From positions 62,001-126,000 of the forward strand of contig JAOVVO010000122.1 in assembly GCA_028564675.1 (NCBI GenBank): DNA of 64,000 nt, written 5' to 3'. Positions 26,354-39,900 of the stretch are shown piece by piece (position 1 is the stretch's first letter; the number at the start of each line of letters is the position of its first letter). The notes beneath the pieces are model-generated. The model searched no databases and was not told where the DNA came from. It saw only the letters and a list, made by a program, of their open reading frames with translations. The stretch comes from Onchocerca lupi. Its lineage: Eukaryota > Nematoda > Chromadorea > Rhabditida > Onchocercidae. The translations under genes were made by a program, and so were the position numbers.

Positions 26354-27660
26354 GGTTGAAAAGTTTTGCTCGAGATCATATGAACTTTTATTATTTGATG
26401 AAATAATTCATCGGTTTTTGCATTGATGAATTGTATTCGTTTTTTGAAGTCAAAAAAAAAAAATAAAAATGAAATTTGATATTTATGAAATTCGATAACT
26501 TTTTAAGCTTAACTTTGCTTTATCCTTAATTATGATCGAGTAATAATTTGCAAATTTTAAAAATTTTGAATATAATTTTATGTTTTTTATATAATAATTT
26601 AAGTCATGAAAAATCGTTGATTTACGAACTTTTCATAAATTCTGCCCGAATTAATTAACAGTTCGCTAATAGTCGGCCATAGCCGTTTCTTTTTTAACCA
26701 GATTATTTTGTATTTGTGTTATAAAAATATTTCGTCTTTTCTTTTCGGAATTTTTTCTTTTTTGAAATAAATTTTACAAATTGTTGAAATAATTCAATCA
26801 GTTAAAGATCCACAGATATTATGGTACTTTGAATCACATCAAATAATGAAAAACGAAATTTTAGTTTATGCTTTCTTTTTTCATCAATCAAGAATGATTA
26901 CAAAAAATTTCACTCTCATATTCTCTTATCAAAAAGATGAGAGCGGAAGAGTGCAGAAAGAAAGATCGCAAAACTTCCGTGATGCTTTTCCGAATGTTTT
27001 TCGAATTTTTAATACAGTAAAATGATGCACCTGTTATACTATTATTCTTCAGTTCCTTCCGAGGTCAAATAATGCCTAATCATTTCTTTTAATTTCGTAG
27101 TTCAATCTGATAATTAATTAGACACATTAATTAGAAGAAATGGATAAAATTTGAAATAAAATATGCTGGTATAGGATCGATCATATTGATATATTCTTTT
27201 TTGTTGGTTACTTTATTTACTGGCAATTTACAGATATATTTACATGATAAATTCCAGTTTTATGTAGAATAAGTAAAAAAATGTACAAACAAAAATAGAA
27301 TTGAATTACATGAATTGTATGGGACATTTTACTTGAGATATTCTTATTCATTTAGAAAAATTATGTCTACACCGAATTAAGTCACACATATAACTGAACG
27401 TAAACAAATATAATCAAACATTTAAGTGATAATATTGCAATGCATAACAATGATAAACAACAACAGTAGCAATAAGATGGTACTATAATCAAATTAATAT
27501 TAACATAGCACATCATCTAAGGTAACATATTGTCAAATTGAAAAATTGCCATTTCAGTGATACTTATCAAATGTGAGAAATTGAAATTTATTGGATACGG
27601 TAGTTAACGGCTGTTTAATGTTGTCAATATTGATGGAGTTGATAGTTTGAGAGTAATATG

Positions 27661-27684
27661 ATGATAATGATGATGATGATGATG
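27661..27684. repeat. GAT trinucleotide repeat
   Basis: A short run of GATGATAAT and GATGAT units. Confidence 0.7.
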
Positions 27685-27730
27685 AATTTATTACGATGGC
27701 GAACAAAAAAAAAAAGTTAATTGGCAAGTC

Positions 27731-27808
27731 AGGAAGGAGAAGTGAAAAAGATGAGAGAAAGGGAGAGAAGAAGAGAGAGGAAGGAAAGGAAGAAAGAGAG
27801 AGAGAGAA
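27731..27808. repeat. GA-rich purine tract
   Basis: About 80 bases of almost pure purine on the plus strand (GGAAGG, GAGAGAGA). Long open frames across this tract on both strands result from its composition. It lies just upstream of the probable eya 5' UTR and could be part of the promoter region. Confidence 0.8.
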
Positions 27809-27828
27809 GCTTTTCATCCCTTGTTCAT

Positions 27829-27843
27829 TTCTCTCTCCCTCAG
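27829..27843 (+). promoter_or_regulatory. probable trans-splice (spliced leader) acceptor for eya
   Basis: A pyrimidine run ending CTCTCTCCCTCAG lies 119 bases upstream of the proposed eya start codon. Many nematode genes receive a spliced leader at such sites. No 5' donor exon is needed for this reading. It could also be an ordinary acceptor for an upstream non-coding exon. Confidence 0.35.
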
Positions 27844-27962
27844 AGACACATTCTCATTTTCATCGTCATCGCTCTTTCTGATTATCACCCTTTCGAATCA
27901 TTAACTGAACAAAATTCGTTGAAGAATTATCGAACTTTTGAGAAATCAATTTGGCGGGAAGA

Positions 27963-30900
27963 ATGCTACAACTTGACGGAACAAGTGATAGTATTAAAAG
28001 TACGGTATGTTTTATTTCTCTTCTTCCTTACCATCTTCGCTAATATCTCGATAAATTTTTATTAAAGTTCAATTTTTCATCAACAAAGATTTATCCACCA
28101 AGTGCATGAACTTGTGGGTAATTTTTTTCCTCATTTTTCGCTGTCAAATTTACAAATCTTCCAATTATTTAATCTGAATTGAATTACCTATTTTAATTTT
28201 GAAGTTTAAACCTCAAAATCAAAATAAGTAATTCCTATTTTAAAGTTTAAACTTTCGAGTCAATAACCGATTTGATATTAAATTGAATTAAAATTTCACA
28301 GATTTCCAACCATTGGATAATTAATCCTTGAGTAAAAATTATTAATTGTTTGCAAGAATAGCAATTTTCCTTCTATTTCATTTCTTGATCCTAATTTGTT
28401 ATCAACATTTGGCGCATATTAATAAGAAAAAAAAAATTACTTGAATTTGAAGTAAAATCGATGGACATTTTTGGAATTCAATTACTTTTTTTTTTGCTAC
28501 TATTTGCTTCTAAAAGAAAGGGAAGATTACAGAATATATAAGTTACTGGCACAGCAGATATTTCACCTGTTTGATCAGTCTGTGCTTAAAATCTGATAAT
28601 TAGAATGTTAATCACAAATATTTTCTGCTCTTTCATTCCTCACAGAAATATTAGAAGGAAGAAAAAAAAAAGAAACATGTAATGTCATCCATCTTTTCTT
28701 TTTCCTTCACAGTTTACATCAAATAGTTTTCATCTAACATTGTCTTTTTCTTTCCTTTTCTCTGTCTCTCAAACGACCAAATTGAAACTTTATGAAACAT
28801 TCATTTTCCTCCTCTTTCGTCAAATAACGATAAATAATAGAAGATAAATTTTGAATGGCTTTTCTGTTGTTTGTTTTAGTTGAATTTACAAAAAAGTATA
28901 AAACACATTAAAATTGGCATACTGTCAAATTAATTTTTATGATTTCAAAGAATGATATAAATAAAGAAATCATTAAAAAATAAAAATGAAAAGTTGGTCG
29001 ATCAATATTTTCATTATCCATGACTATCTCATCCCTGTAAATTTCTCAATTTGCAAAGATTGTTTGATGAATGCGAATAATTGCAAAATGCGTGAATGAT
29101 TATTGCATGATCAAATTACTCTTACTTTATTTACAGTAAGCATTCTGAATCATTCATTCATTTCATACAGTATGCTTCATCTAATAACTATCAAATAATA
29201 TGAATTGCAACAAAATTTCAATTGAAAATTTATTTATATTTTCTGAAGAAAGACTGAAAGTGTAAAAAAGTCAATAGAAAAAGAAAAAAGAAGAAGGAGT
29301 TTACAGATACTATGCAAAAATTTTTGTTTGATGATGCAACAATAGATGCTTTGATGGCTTTAATCGATAATTGTTATTGTTGCATCAATCTTAAGTCCTC
29401 TTCAATATATCCTCCAAAATACATTCCTCTCTCCTAAATCTGCTCTGAAATTGATATCAGTATCAGAAATGTTACATAATATTGGTACTCTTCTACCTTC
29501 TGTTTCCTTGAAAACATTTAAATGAATGAACGATTCGTAATAATTATTTCCTTCAATAATAGTCTGTCTGTACCGTATATTATGCAAAATTATGATATTT
29601 AAATTATGGTACCAACTTCAGTCGTTTCTATGCCTCATATCGTAATAATTCATTCGATGTTGTCTACCAAATGAAATGAAGCTCAGTGATTTTCTATGCC
29701 ATATAACTAATTACTGTAATTGCTCACTGATATTACTTAGCTATGGCACCAAAGCTTGAAATTATAGAGCAAAAATTAAGCAATAAATGGAATAAATTGA
29801 TTAGTTTTATGCTCCATTCTTCGTTCTGCACTTTTCTGCCAAATTTTTTAGTTAATTTTAGTTTTTAATGGAACAATAACTTCTGAGGGAAACAAACAAA
29901 AAGATTTATATCAATAACATATCAATTTATCGTTGCACTGATTATTTATATGATGCAAATTCACTCTATTTTTTATAGGTTATGACGATTTCCTTCTAAT
30001 AGATGAATTGAGTAAGAAATAATTAAATTTAAATTACATATTTTATTTGTCTTTTTGTTTTAATATTTAAATTTTATTGAAATAGGAATTTAAAAGATTT
30101 TGTAGAATATGCAAATTTAAGAATGAATTTGATTAGCCAAATTTTTATTATAAAAAATTAACCATACAATCTTGATTATTAAGCATTGCATTAAGGCAAG
30201 ATTATTAAGTACTGCATGTCAATATGGAAATTCTAATTTATCCAAATAATTTATTCGAAATTCATCATATAATAAGCTAGCATATGCAAAGGATCAAAAG
30301 AGAATCGAAAAAAGTTCATTTAAATGATTCTCCATTATAATTCTTGAGAAATTGTGATATTTTTGTGAAATTTTTTTCTTTCTCTCTCAATCTTTTCCAG
30401 TTTTTTCCATTTCTTACATGATAGTTTGATGGTTGGCGGATGCCTAAAAGTTGGCAAATGAAGCGGCAAATGACGCATTTTAGCAAGTTTGGTCGGATTA
30501 TGCGATCCGATTGATGAAAAAGCGGAATGGAAAAGAGTAGGAAAACTACAGGATAGTGTCAAATTACTACTCCTGCTACTGCTATTGCTGCTAATGCTAC
30601 TGATGATAATATTGCTATCGCTATTATTGTTGATGACGAGTAATGATAGTAATGATAAAGATAATAAAAAACAAATGAGTGATAATAAATGATATGATAT
30701 TGACAATATTGATATTAACAATAATTTGCATTGTAACTTTATGAGCATTTTGTAATAACCGTCAGGACTCTCCAATAAGACTTTAAGATATTTATCTATG
30801 CGTATTGGTGGGATTCCTTCGAAAAGACATCATAATCTTGGAAATGTACGAACTTAACTAATTAAATTTATCTTTTTTGTATTTATTTTCCCTAATGTTA

Positions 30901-33900
30901 CATATATCACTAATAATATAATCATCATTGATAAGAATATTAAGGAAGACATGTATGTTGATTGGTGATTCAAATTGCAGCTAAAATAGTTTATTGAAAC
31001 TAAAATTTATTTTAATTACTCACTTATCTATTTTCCTAATTAACCACTTACTTTTTTGGAATACATTAACACCAATTCGGATGAAGCTACAGTATGGAGT
31101 CAAAACAGCCATTATAATAGCTAAATATTATAATAGTCATTTTGCTTAATATTGTAGCTTTTGTGCGAGTTTCTTCATTTTGATTATTTTTTTAAATTTA
31201 ACCAAGACAGCAATTTAAGAAAGCTTTAAATGTCTTTGAGCAAAGATACTAATTCAAACTTTTTCAAATGAGCAACCCAAAGAAAACTTGCCATTTCTGC
31301 TCTAAATTTCCATTCTATGAGATTAGAAGTTCAAAATGTTTCGAAAGCGTTAAATGTTCAGAAGTGGTACTGTGAAGCAGAATGAGATTTTAGGAGAAGT
31401 TCTTTGAAAAATTAATGAATTCATCGAAATTTTTAAATCGTTCGATTATTCAACTTTTCGAAAATTGTAAGATTTTAGCTTTATTAATATCAATATTTCT
31501 ATACAAGAAGGTTTCTACTCCTTCAATAGCTATCGATTATATTTAATTAACACTTTCAAATATTATCGAATCAATTCGAGAAATTTGCCACTTGAGCCAA
31601 AAGTAGCAAATTTCTCGAATTGATAGCACTACCATTTAGCTTTTTACATCAAATATTTGATTCCAAACGTTACTATCATGATTAAGAATAGTCTTAAATA
31701 TAATTACTAATTAATAGTTTTAAATTATAACTTTCAATTATCAAGCAACATGTTAAAACTTCCAGTGTGATCGTGGTACCGTGACAAATGTCTCCAATCA
31801 GTCGTCAAATCATGTCATCGTATCACTTTTCGCCACTCATCTCGATCTATCTGTCGTGAATCATGCTGATTATTAATAACATTAGGTTATGTTTGCATTA
31901 TATCTTCCACTTTGCCATCAGCAATATTTGCATAAACCTTTGCCAACATCTGTTCATTCATATTCTAACCTTTGAACCCTCATTGTCAAACTTTCTTACC
32001 AATTACCACTGGTCATGCCCTATTCTGATGAGTTTTTTTGCTATTTATTCATACATACTTTGTGCAAATAAATTATATCTATAAATGAAAAGATTAACAA
32101 AGATTACTCGATTTTTTTTAGCATTAAAATCAATTTAATTTCATTTTTACTACTGTTATTATTTTTCCGAAATTTCAATAAAATTTAGGAAATTTTTTGA
32201 AAATTTCTTGTTTTTTGTTCTTGTTAAAATTGGATTTTTTAGAAAATTTTTTATTCTTTTTAAGTTCTCTCATGTTTTTACTTCTTAAATCTTTAAATTT
32301 GAAACAAAAAGTTAAAGATGCTTATTTGTTAGGATGACATTCTTTTCTGCTAAAACTTACTTTATAATATTGTTGTAAAAAAATTTTGCATCACAAATAC
32401 ATTGCAAATTTTACTAATAATAATTAAATGTTAGGGAAGAATGCTGCATTGCATTGTCAGCATTGTAAATAATGAATTTCGAAAATTTAATTTCGATCCC
32501 AATTGAAATTATAATTACATAATTTTTCTTGTCAAAAAATTACTTAATTAATGTGCTCGGATATTAAAATTTTAAAAGTAATTAAATGACATCCTAAGAA
32601 TTCCAAATTTAAATGTTTTCAAACGATATGATTTTAAATTCTGTTTAATTACATTTTTTCAAACTTCGTTTAGTTGCAAATCAAATCGGAATTAAAATCA
32701 GATTTTTGAAATTTTAAAATTTCTTAAATTTTTAACAATTTATCATGACAGCAGTCATCCTCCAGAATGACTCATTTACTCAAATATCGTTTTTGTTGTA
32801 TAATTATTCTCAGTTTAAATACTAATAGTTTTGTATATCAGAAAAAGAAGAAACCGCTGAATATAATAATCGTTCGTTCATTCGTTTCAGTCCGCACTTT
32901 TGCAATCTTTTTGTTTTATTTCACAGCAAAATAAATTATTGAAAATGATAAAATAATGGACGATAAAGGGAAGTGGAGAGTGGACAAATGCATAGATGGA
33001 CAAGCATCAGGCGTAATTTTGGATTACGACGAAGGCTTGATTGTTTTGGGTTGTAGGTTAATTGCACCGTAGCAGGACCCCTGCCGTGGCACCTGTCCAC
33101 TTTTTCATCTTTCTCGGCGCTTTTTTTACCTTTATTCTTTGCTCCACTGCTTGTGTTCATCATTTACGGTTACTTAAATCCTGCAAAAAAATAATCTTAA
33201 ATAGATAAATAAATTGCATATTGCTAACCTTTTTATAAAATAAAAAAAAATTTCCGAAAAAATCAATATTTTATACGCTTCAGTATTAACATTTAATATT
33301 AAATTTAAAATAATAATAAATTTAGATTTAGATACAAAATTTGGTGTTAAATTTCCGTGTCAAAGTATTCTCCAATCAAATAGTAAGAATTTATCCTTGC
33401 TGTAATATAATATTATAATTATAATAATTATACTATTAGTTTGAATAAATAAATATTTAAAAATTAATAAAGTGTACATGTGTTTGACAGGTTACTGTTG
33501 TGGTATTTTAATATTTTTGAAATATTTATTCATACAATATCAAAAATCTAATAGAATTTACAGCAGATCCATTTCGTTTGTAATACAATAATTAAAATTC
33601 AGTGATTTTTAATGAGCAATCTACGACTGATGTTATAACATTAAAGACAAAAATCTTTTCTGCTATTACTATAATTCGGTAAACTTTATACAATTATCGA
33701 CTTCCGTACTTTATGTAAATCATTTCATAATTTCTCATTACAATGCAATATGAAAATTTTATTCCTTCACTATTTTAATTGCTTTTTTATATAACAATTT
33801 CAGGTGAAGAATAGTGCATTTCGAATTTCGTCTTCATCAAATGATATTATAAGGTTGGAAATTAAATTTCATTAAATTTAATAAAACTTGAGACATTTTA

Positions 33901-36900
33901 ATTGCTTTTTGTTTTGCTTAATTAGAAAACTTAGTTCATTTGGGTGTTGAAATAAAAAGAAAAGGAAGAAATGATTGGCAAAGTTTCTTTTTCTTCTAAT
34001 TAATTGAAAGCATCAGAATAGACTTTGGGCTAAAAATTAGGCAACACTTTTATTAATTTCAGTAAATAAATGTAATTAAATATGTGCATATTTAATCAAA
34101 CAATTACGAACTAATTTTGCATATTTTTAAGTGCAATGAAAAATTTGCCATTACTTGTGCGATTTGATCTGATCTAAAAATATTGTGAATTTCAGCAGAA
34201 TTTCCTAATTGTGTCAATATTTTTAGTCGCGACTCGTCAGGACATCTGGAAACTTCATCAACTGCTTTTTTCGGTGCATCCTTTGGTCTAACACAGCTAC
34301 CGGGTGTTGTGAAACCGGAAAACTTGATGCCAACATTGTCGGAACGTCCAGTCGCACTCACAGCGATGTCGGATGCCGCAGCAGCAGTCGCTTATGGTAA
34401 CACTTTGAACATATTACAAGCGAATAATTGCCAAAGCTTCATAAACTTTGCTTATTAGAGCAGTGCATGGCTTAATAGTGAAAGTGGTCATTCGTGTTTT
34501 CAAAGTCAAGATTGAGCTGTGGACATTACACTCTATTTTACCACTTATCATATCAAAATCATATCGCTTCCTTTATTCCCAGGAGAATTTATTAGCGACA
34601 AATTCGCACTCTTATCTATCTAATAGCGAAAAATTCACTTCCAAAAGTCAAAGGTTAACCATTTCGCAGATTCTCGCATAATCGGTGCAACACCTTATTA
34701 CAACAGCGGCTACTCGGGTGCAAGCTATGCTGGAATGTATGCTGCCGGTGGCACACAAAACTACTATCCTGTCGTGTCAACCTCATTACGTGGACCTGCT
34801 ACGTCATTTCCGTTTGCTGCTGCCGCTGCATCTCACGCCTATTATGGTAATGACCTCGAGAATATCGGAAGTATTATTAATAGTAGAGGGCAAACTTATT
34901 TCTCCTTATCCTTCTCTCCCACTCTCTCTCTTTCTCTTCCTCTTTCTCTCTCTCTCTCTCTCTCTGAAAAAACAACAGTAATAATCATTGTGAGATATGC
35001 AATAAATGACCAAATGATTGCTACAATTAATTTCTGGAAATTATTAAAAAGGAAAGGGAATTAGCAAACTAATCGCAGTGCAATAACTGATTATAGAATG
35101 ATTTTTTGCAGTTAAATAAAAAATTTTGGAATTAAAATTTAAATTTTGCAATCTGAAAAATTCTGTTTTTGCATCTGATGATAAAATCGTTCATCAAAAT
35201 TTGAAAAAGTTTCTCTTAAATTTCTTTATTTCGAACAGAATATTGGTAAAAAATATGTTAAACAATTTAACAAAAATGATGACAAATAATTAAAATTTTC
35301 AAATTATTTTGATCTCTCTTTTTTCACTTTTTTAATTAGGATAGCTCCATCATTTTTATCATTTTTTAACATTTCTCGGTCTGAAAACTCATCCATTGAT
35401 CGATAGAGGCTCTTCATTGCTGATGGCAATGTAGCTCTTCATAACTCAGCCATATCGATGGTTTTAGCAATTTGCACATAAATTTACAAAAAAAGAAGAA
35501 ATCGATAATCGAGCAGCTTTATTTTGTTTTCAAACCTAAAATTTAGTTGAAATCTTATTTTGTTGAACTTGGATTTTCTTATAAAGTATGAAATTGTAGG
35601 TAATGGTTATACATCAGCTCATTTTGATTACACATCATATCCGGCAACGATGCACTGTTACGGGAGTCGAGGTGGTTACTACGGGTGTTCCATCAATCCT
35701 GTTTCATCCAATTCATCCTTATATGTAAGTTTCTGGGAAACAATCTGTCAACGATGATGTCATCGAGAGATGCCCTGAGATATTGCGAATATCGAAAATT
35801 TCGAAGAAACATTAGAGAATATTCCAATTGGACTTTGATTTAAAATAGCTTGGAACGACATAATTCGAAAATAATTTGGAAATTTGCAATAAATAATTAT
35901 TTGAAAAAAATTTTACAAATAATTTGATAGTTTGGGAGTATAAAAAATCGTGAAAATAATTTGGTGCTACAAAAATGGAAATTTTCTTCATCTCTATTCT
36001 TTCTTCATATTCTCTCCAAATAACTTGGAGAATTGGCAAATTCCTGTTTTCGATGTTTAACATTCGTATATTTCATTATACTTGAAATTTTAAACAAATT
36101 AGAAAAAATCAGAAATTGATTTTTAAAACTGGAACTTACAAGAAATTGTTAGATAAAAATTGCAATTTCATTCAAATTTCGTTAAGTAAAATAATGAATA
36201 TTACACCAAATATTTCCGTTATAGAAAAAAATTTATTTTTCTGAATTTTAGAATTTCAAAGTAAACGGTAGGGGATATAGCTCAGGGGTAGAGCGCTCCC
36301 TTAGCATGGGAGAGGGCTGGGGTTCGATTCCCCATATCTCCATTCATTTTTCTACTTTTGTTGATATTCCTACAACCATAATCAGTCCTTTTTTTTTTTG
36401 CTCATTGTATCAAGGTTTTTATAAACGATCGAAAAATCAATAATTTCATGCAATATATGCGTATAACTGAATATCTTGATAAAATTAAGATCGGGTAATT
36501 TGAGATAGCCGAAGCGATTTGATTATAATTCGATTGGCGTAACGCAGCGTTTAGTGCTAGCATGAATGATTGCATGCAAAATGCAGATTGCTATCTCATT
36601 TCAACAAATCCAGGCTGTTCCATGCAAATTTGTGAAAATTTTCAGGAAAGATTGAAATTTTGCTTTAAGAAAGGTAAGATGAAAGCAAAGAATGATTATT
36701 TCAGGCAATGAATTCATTAGCAAATGAGATGAATACATCCAATCAATTGTCTTCTTTCACCACAAAACATGAAACGAAGCGAACAAGTAAGTTTCGTTTT
36801 TATAATTTAAAATTTATTTAACGTTTTCGAGATGTTATTATTTTCAGAAAATAATGCATGAATTTTCATTCTAATCATAAATTTACATATTACTATCAAA

Positions 36901-39900
36901 ACTGAATAATTTTAGCATAATAATAATTTATTAAATCATAGAATTGTAAAATTGTTTCTCTTTGAAAATAACAAATGTTTCATTTGGCTGCAAATTTATC
37001 CAAGTCATTAATAAATTTATTGATAAATGACAAGATAATTTTTAGAAATTAATTAATTAATTTTTATTAATTTTAATCAGAGTTATGCAATGACATATTT
37101 TCTGTCATAAGAATTTCAACAAACACTAATTTTTTTTTTTTTTTTGCAATGATTTTTTCGTAATAATTATTCGACTTTTTTTAAAGATAAAACAGTAAAA
37201 CGTAAGAAAAATCCAAGGAGCACAAACAGTCCGGAACAGCATTATAAGCGAGCATTTATTTGGGAAATGGAAGATGTCTGTGTATTGTCCAACTTTTTCC
37301 TCCGATCCAGTGATCCGATTCGTAATGAACGATTGGCACAAACGATCAATAATAATGTGGATCGATTCATTGCATCCATCTTTAGCATTGATCAAGATGA
37401 TGTAATTACATCGAAATTATTCATATTTCTTCATTGGATCAGGCTTTTCTTCTTTTTTTTTTTTTTTTTTTTCATTGCACACAAATTATTCAAGCATTTA
37501 TTATCTTCTCCAGCAAGATTGCGAATATGTAAATATCGAAGATGCAAATATCGATGATACATTTGATGATATTACTTATTCACCAATTGGCATCGATACG
37601 CCAAGTACGTCAGCTATGGCTAATACGGAATCATCGTTATTAGGTCACGCACGTGGAGGCGTAGATTGGATGAGAAAATTGGCTGCGAAGTATCAACACA
37701 TCAAAGATACTTATAATTCGTATAAAAATAATTTCGCTGGTTTGAATTTTCTGATGAATTTATTTTAATAGAAATTATTCATTAATACAAAGAAATTTAG
37801 CATAATTTTTCTTTTGAAAAAATTAGTAAAATTCCAAAAAAAAAAAAAAAAAGAATAACAGATTGCGTAAATTTCTTTTCCATGAATTTTAAAGTTTATT
37901 GAAACTACCGCTTTTATGAACTAATCTTTTTATTGTTTACAACTTTTGTTGAATTGAATCAAACAATTATTTAATTTAAACTATTCGAAATAGTATTCAG
38001 AACAATTATTTTTGAGAGCTCTGAAATTTTCCTATAATTTCCGGCAGCATAATAGATTTCATAATTGTTTATTTCTAATATTATTATAATGTTATTTAAA
38101 TTAATTTTAAATGATTTTAATCCAAATTGCAATCTTAGCACTTGAAAATTCACAATTAGAAATTTTGAAAATCAATTTAATTATTCATGAATTTTTCCAT
38201 TTTTCTTTAGGTCTTTTGGAAAGGATTGGAAATGCAGAACGAGCCGAATTGTTAGCGTTAAAATCAACTATGGATCCATTGACCCGAGGTTGGGGCGAAA
38301 GTGTTGGACAATGTTTGAAGCTAGTTATCGATCGGTACATAATTAAATCACTTTCATTTCCTGGTTGAAAATCTGAAATGCTTAACTTTAATCGATTAAA
38401 ATAAAATATGCATTTTTCCTCTTCTTCTTCCATTTCCCCTGCTCCATCCTTGAAATTACCAGCTTCCCGGAATATATCTCAATGATTTCCATTCACACTT
38501 GCAATGGAACAACCGGAATGGATTGATTGTATGGAAATTTCTAGCATTTCTAAGCATTAAACGGATAGTTACAATACGGTTAAGCAATTCATTTTCTGAA
38601 GGATTTTTCCATTGAAGCTAAAGTAATAACAAAGTGTGAATTAGTCACTAATTAAAATTATTAATCTAAATCAATGAATTTTTTCTTTTTTTTTTGATAT
38701 TTTATTTTGCTCAATTTCAGAAAAAAATTTAATTTAAATTTGTAGATCATCTCGAGATCATTATGCAAATGTATTATTGACTGGCGAAAACATAGTTTCA
38801 ACATTAGCCAAATTATTAATTATGGAGCAAAGTTCAATGATACCGGCGGAGAATGTTTATAGTATGATGAAAATTGGAAAAGAAGCGGTAATGGATCGAA
38901 TTTTGAGCCATTTTGGCAAAAAATGCTCCTTTGTTATTATATCAACACATCTTGATACACATGAAATTGCCAAAAAGGTTTGATTATCATTTATTTGTTG
39001 ACTTTGTTTTTTGAAATTTTATTTTAAATTAAAATTTTATTAATCAGAATTATTTCGCTGCTAAAATTTTAAGGATTATTCAAAAATTTAATCGATAGGG
39101 AAAAAATGATGATTATGTATAACGAGTTAATTTTTAAAATCAAATCAAAAGTATTTTTACGCTTTATATTTGAATCAATTATTAGTTATATAATATAAAT
39201 GCATGAATTTAAGATGTGAATGCTAAATATGAAAACGTAACGTTAAATGCAACTATAAAAGTAAAAGAAATAAAAGAAAGTTTCAATTTTCAAATAAATC
39301 AAATAATTAAATATTAAATTTTGAGTATATTGAAATGTATTAAAATTAAAATTTGATTTTTCAAGTCTTTTTTTTATTTCAATATCTGGTACTCTATTTT
39401 GTCTTAATCTAAAATTCTGGAATATTTTTCGGATTACTGTAAGCAAACATCACAAGAACATTACAGTAGAACAAAATAAAATTCGCAGTAAGACAGATTT
39501 ATTGGATTGCTCTAACGGGAAGTGAATAAATGATTGGAAGAAAATGTACGATATCAGTGTCTGGATAGGTTACGGTTTGATAAGCAAGGAGTAAACCAAG
39601 GAATTAATTCTTCTAACTAAAATATTATAAAAATTAATTTGAAAATCATTGTAACTAATCGTTGTTAAATGGAATCTTTGTGAAAAAAAAAGTATTTTAA
39701 AGAATTAGGATGAAATCATCATGAAAAAGTAGTTAACAAAAAAGAAATGGATAAGCAATTCTACAAATGATAATTTTTAATGGCTTTCGAGATTTAAATC
39801 CAAATAAGACAAAATTTAAATAATAGATTATTGAGAACTTAATAATTTCGACATTTTAATGTCATCAGTGCACTGACATTTCAGAGTGATTAAACATTAG

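Larger units (their letters stand above)
23796..27830. other. intergenic region between lectin and eya
   Basis: Mostly AT-rich, with simple repeats. It contains a candidate first exon at 26222-26353 and, near 27700, a GA-rich tract just upstream of the likely eya 5' end. A TM-like open stretch at about 25160-25250 is pyrimidine-driven and is not called. Confidence 0.5.

Noticed and set aside
27554..28065. Overlapping ORFs on both strands around the GA tract (Ser/Leu-rich minus; Glu/Arg/Lys-rich plus)
   Set aside because: These are products of the purine tract. The real coding sequence here appears to be only the 42-nt eya exon 1 in another frame.
29402..29587. 61-codon minus-strand ORF in eya intron 1 (FKETEGRRVPILCNIS)
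   Set aside because: It reads somewhat like protein but has no acceptor, donor or polyadenylation context and no family resemblance.
30335..30775. 146-codon minus-strand ORF, and a plus-strand poly-Leu ORF over the same place
   Set aside because: The length is driven by trinucleotide repeats that avoid stops in several frames. There is no splice context and no recognisable domain.
34104..34361. 85-codon minus-strand ORF over eya exon 3
   Set aside because: It is antisense to a certain coding exon and explained by that exon's base composition.
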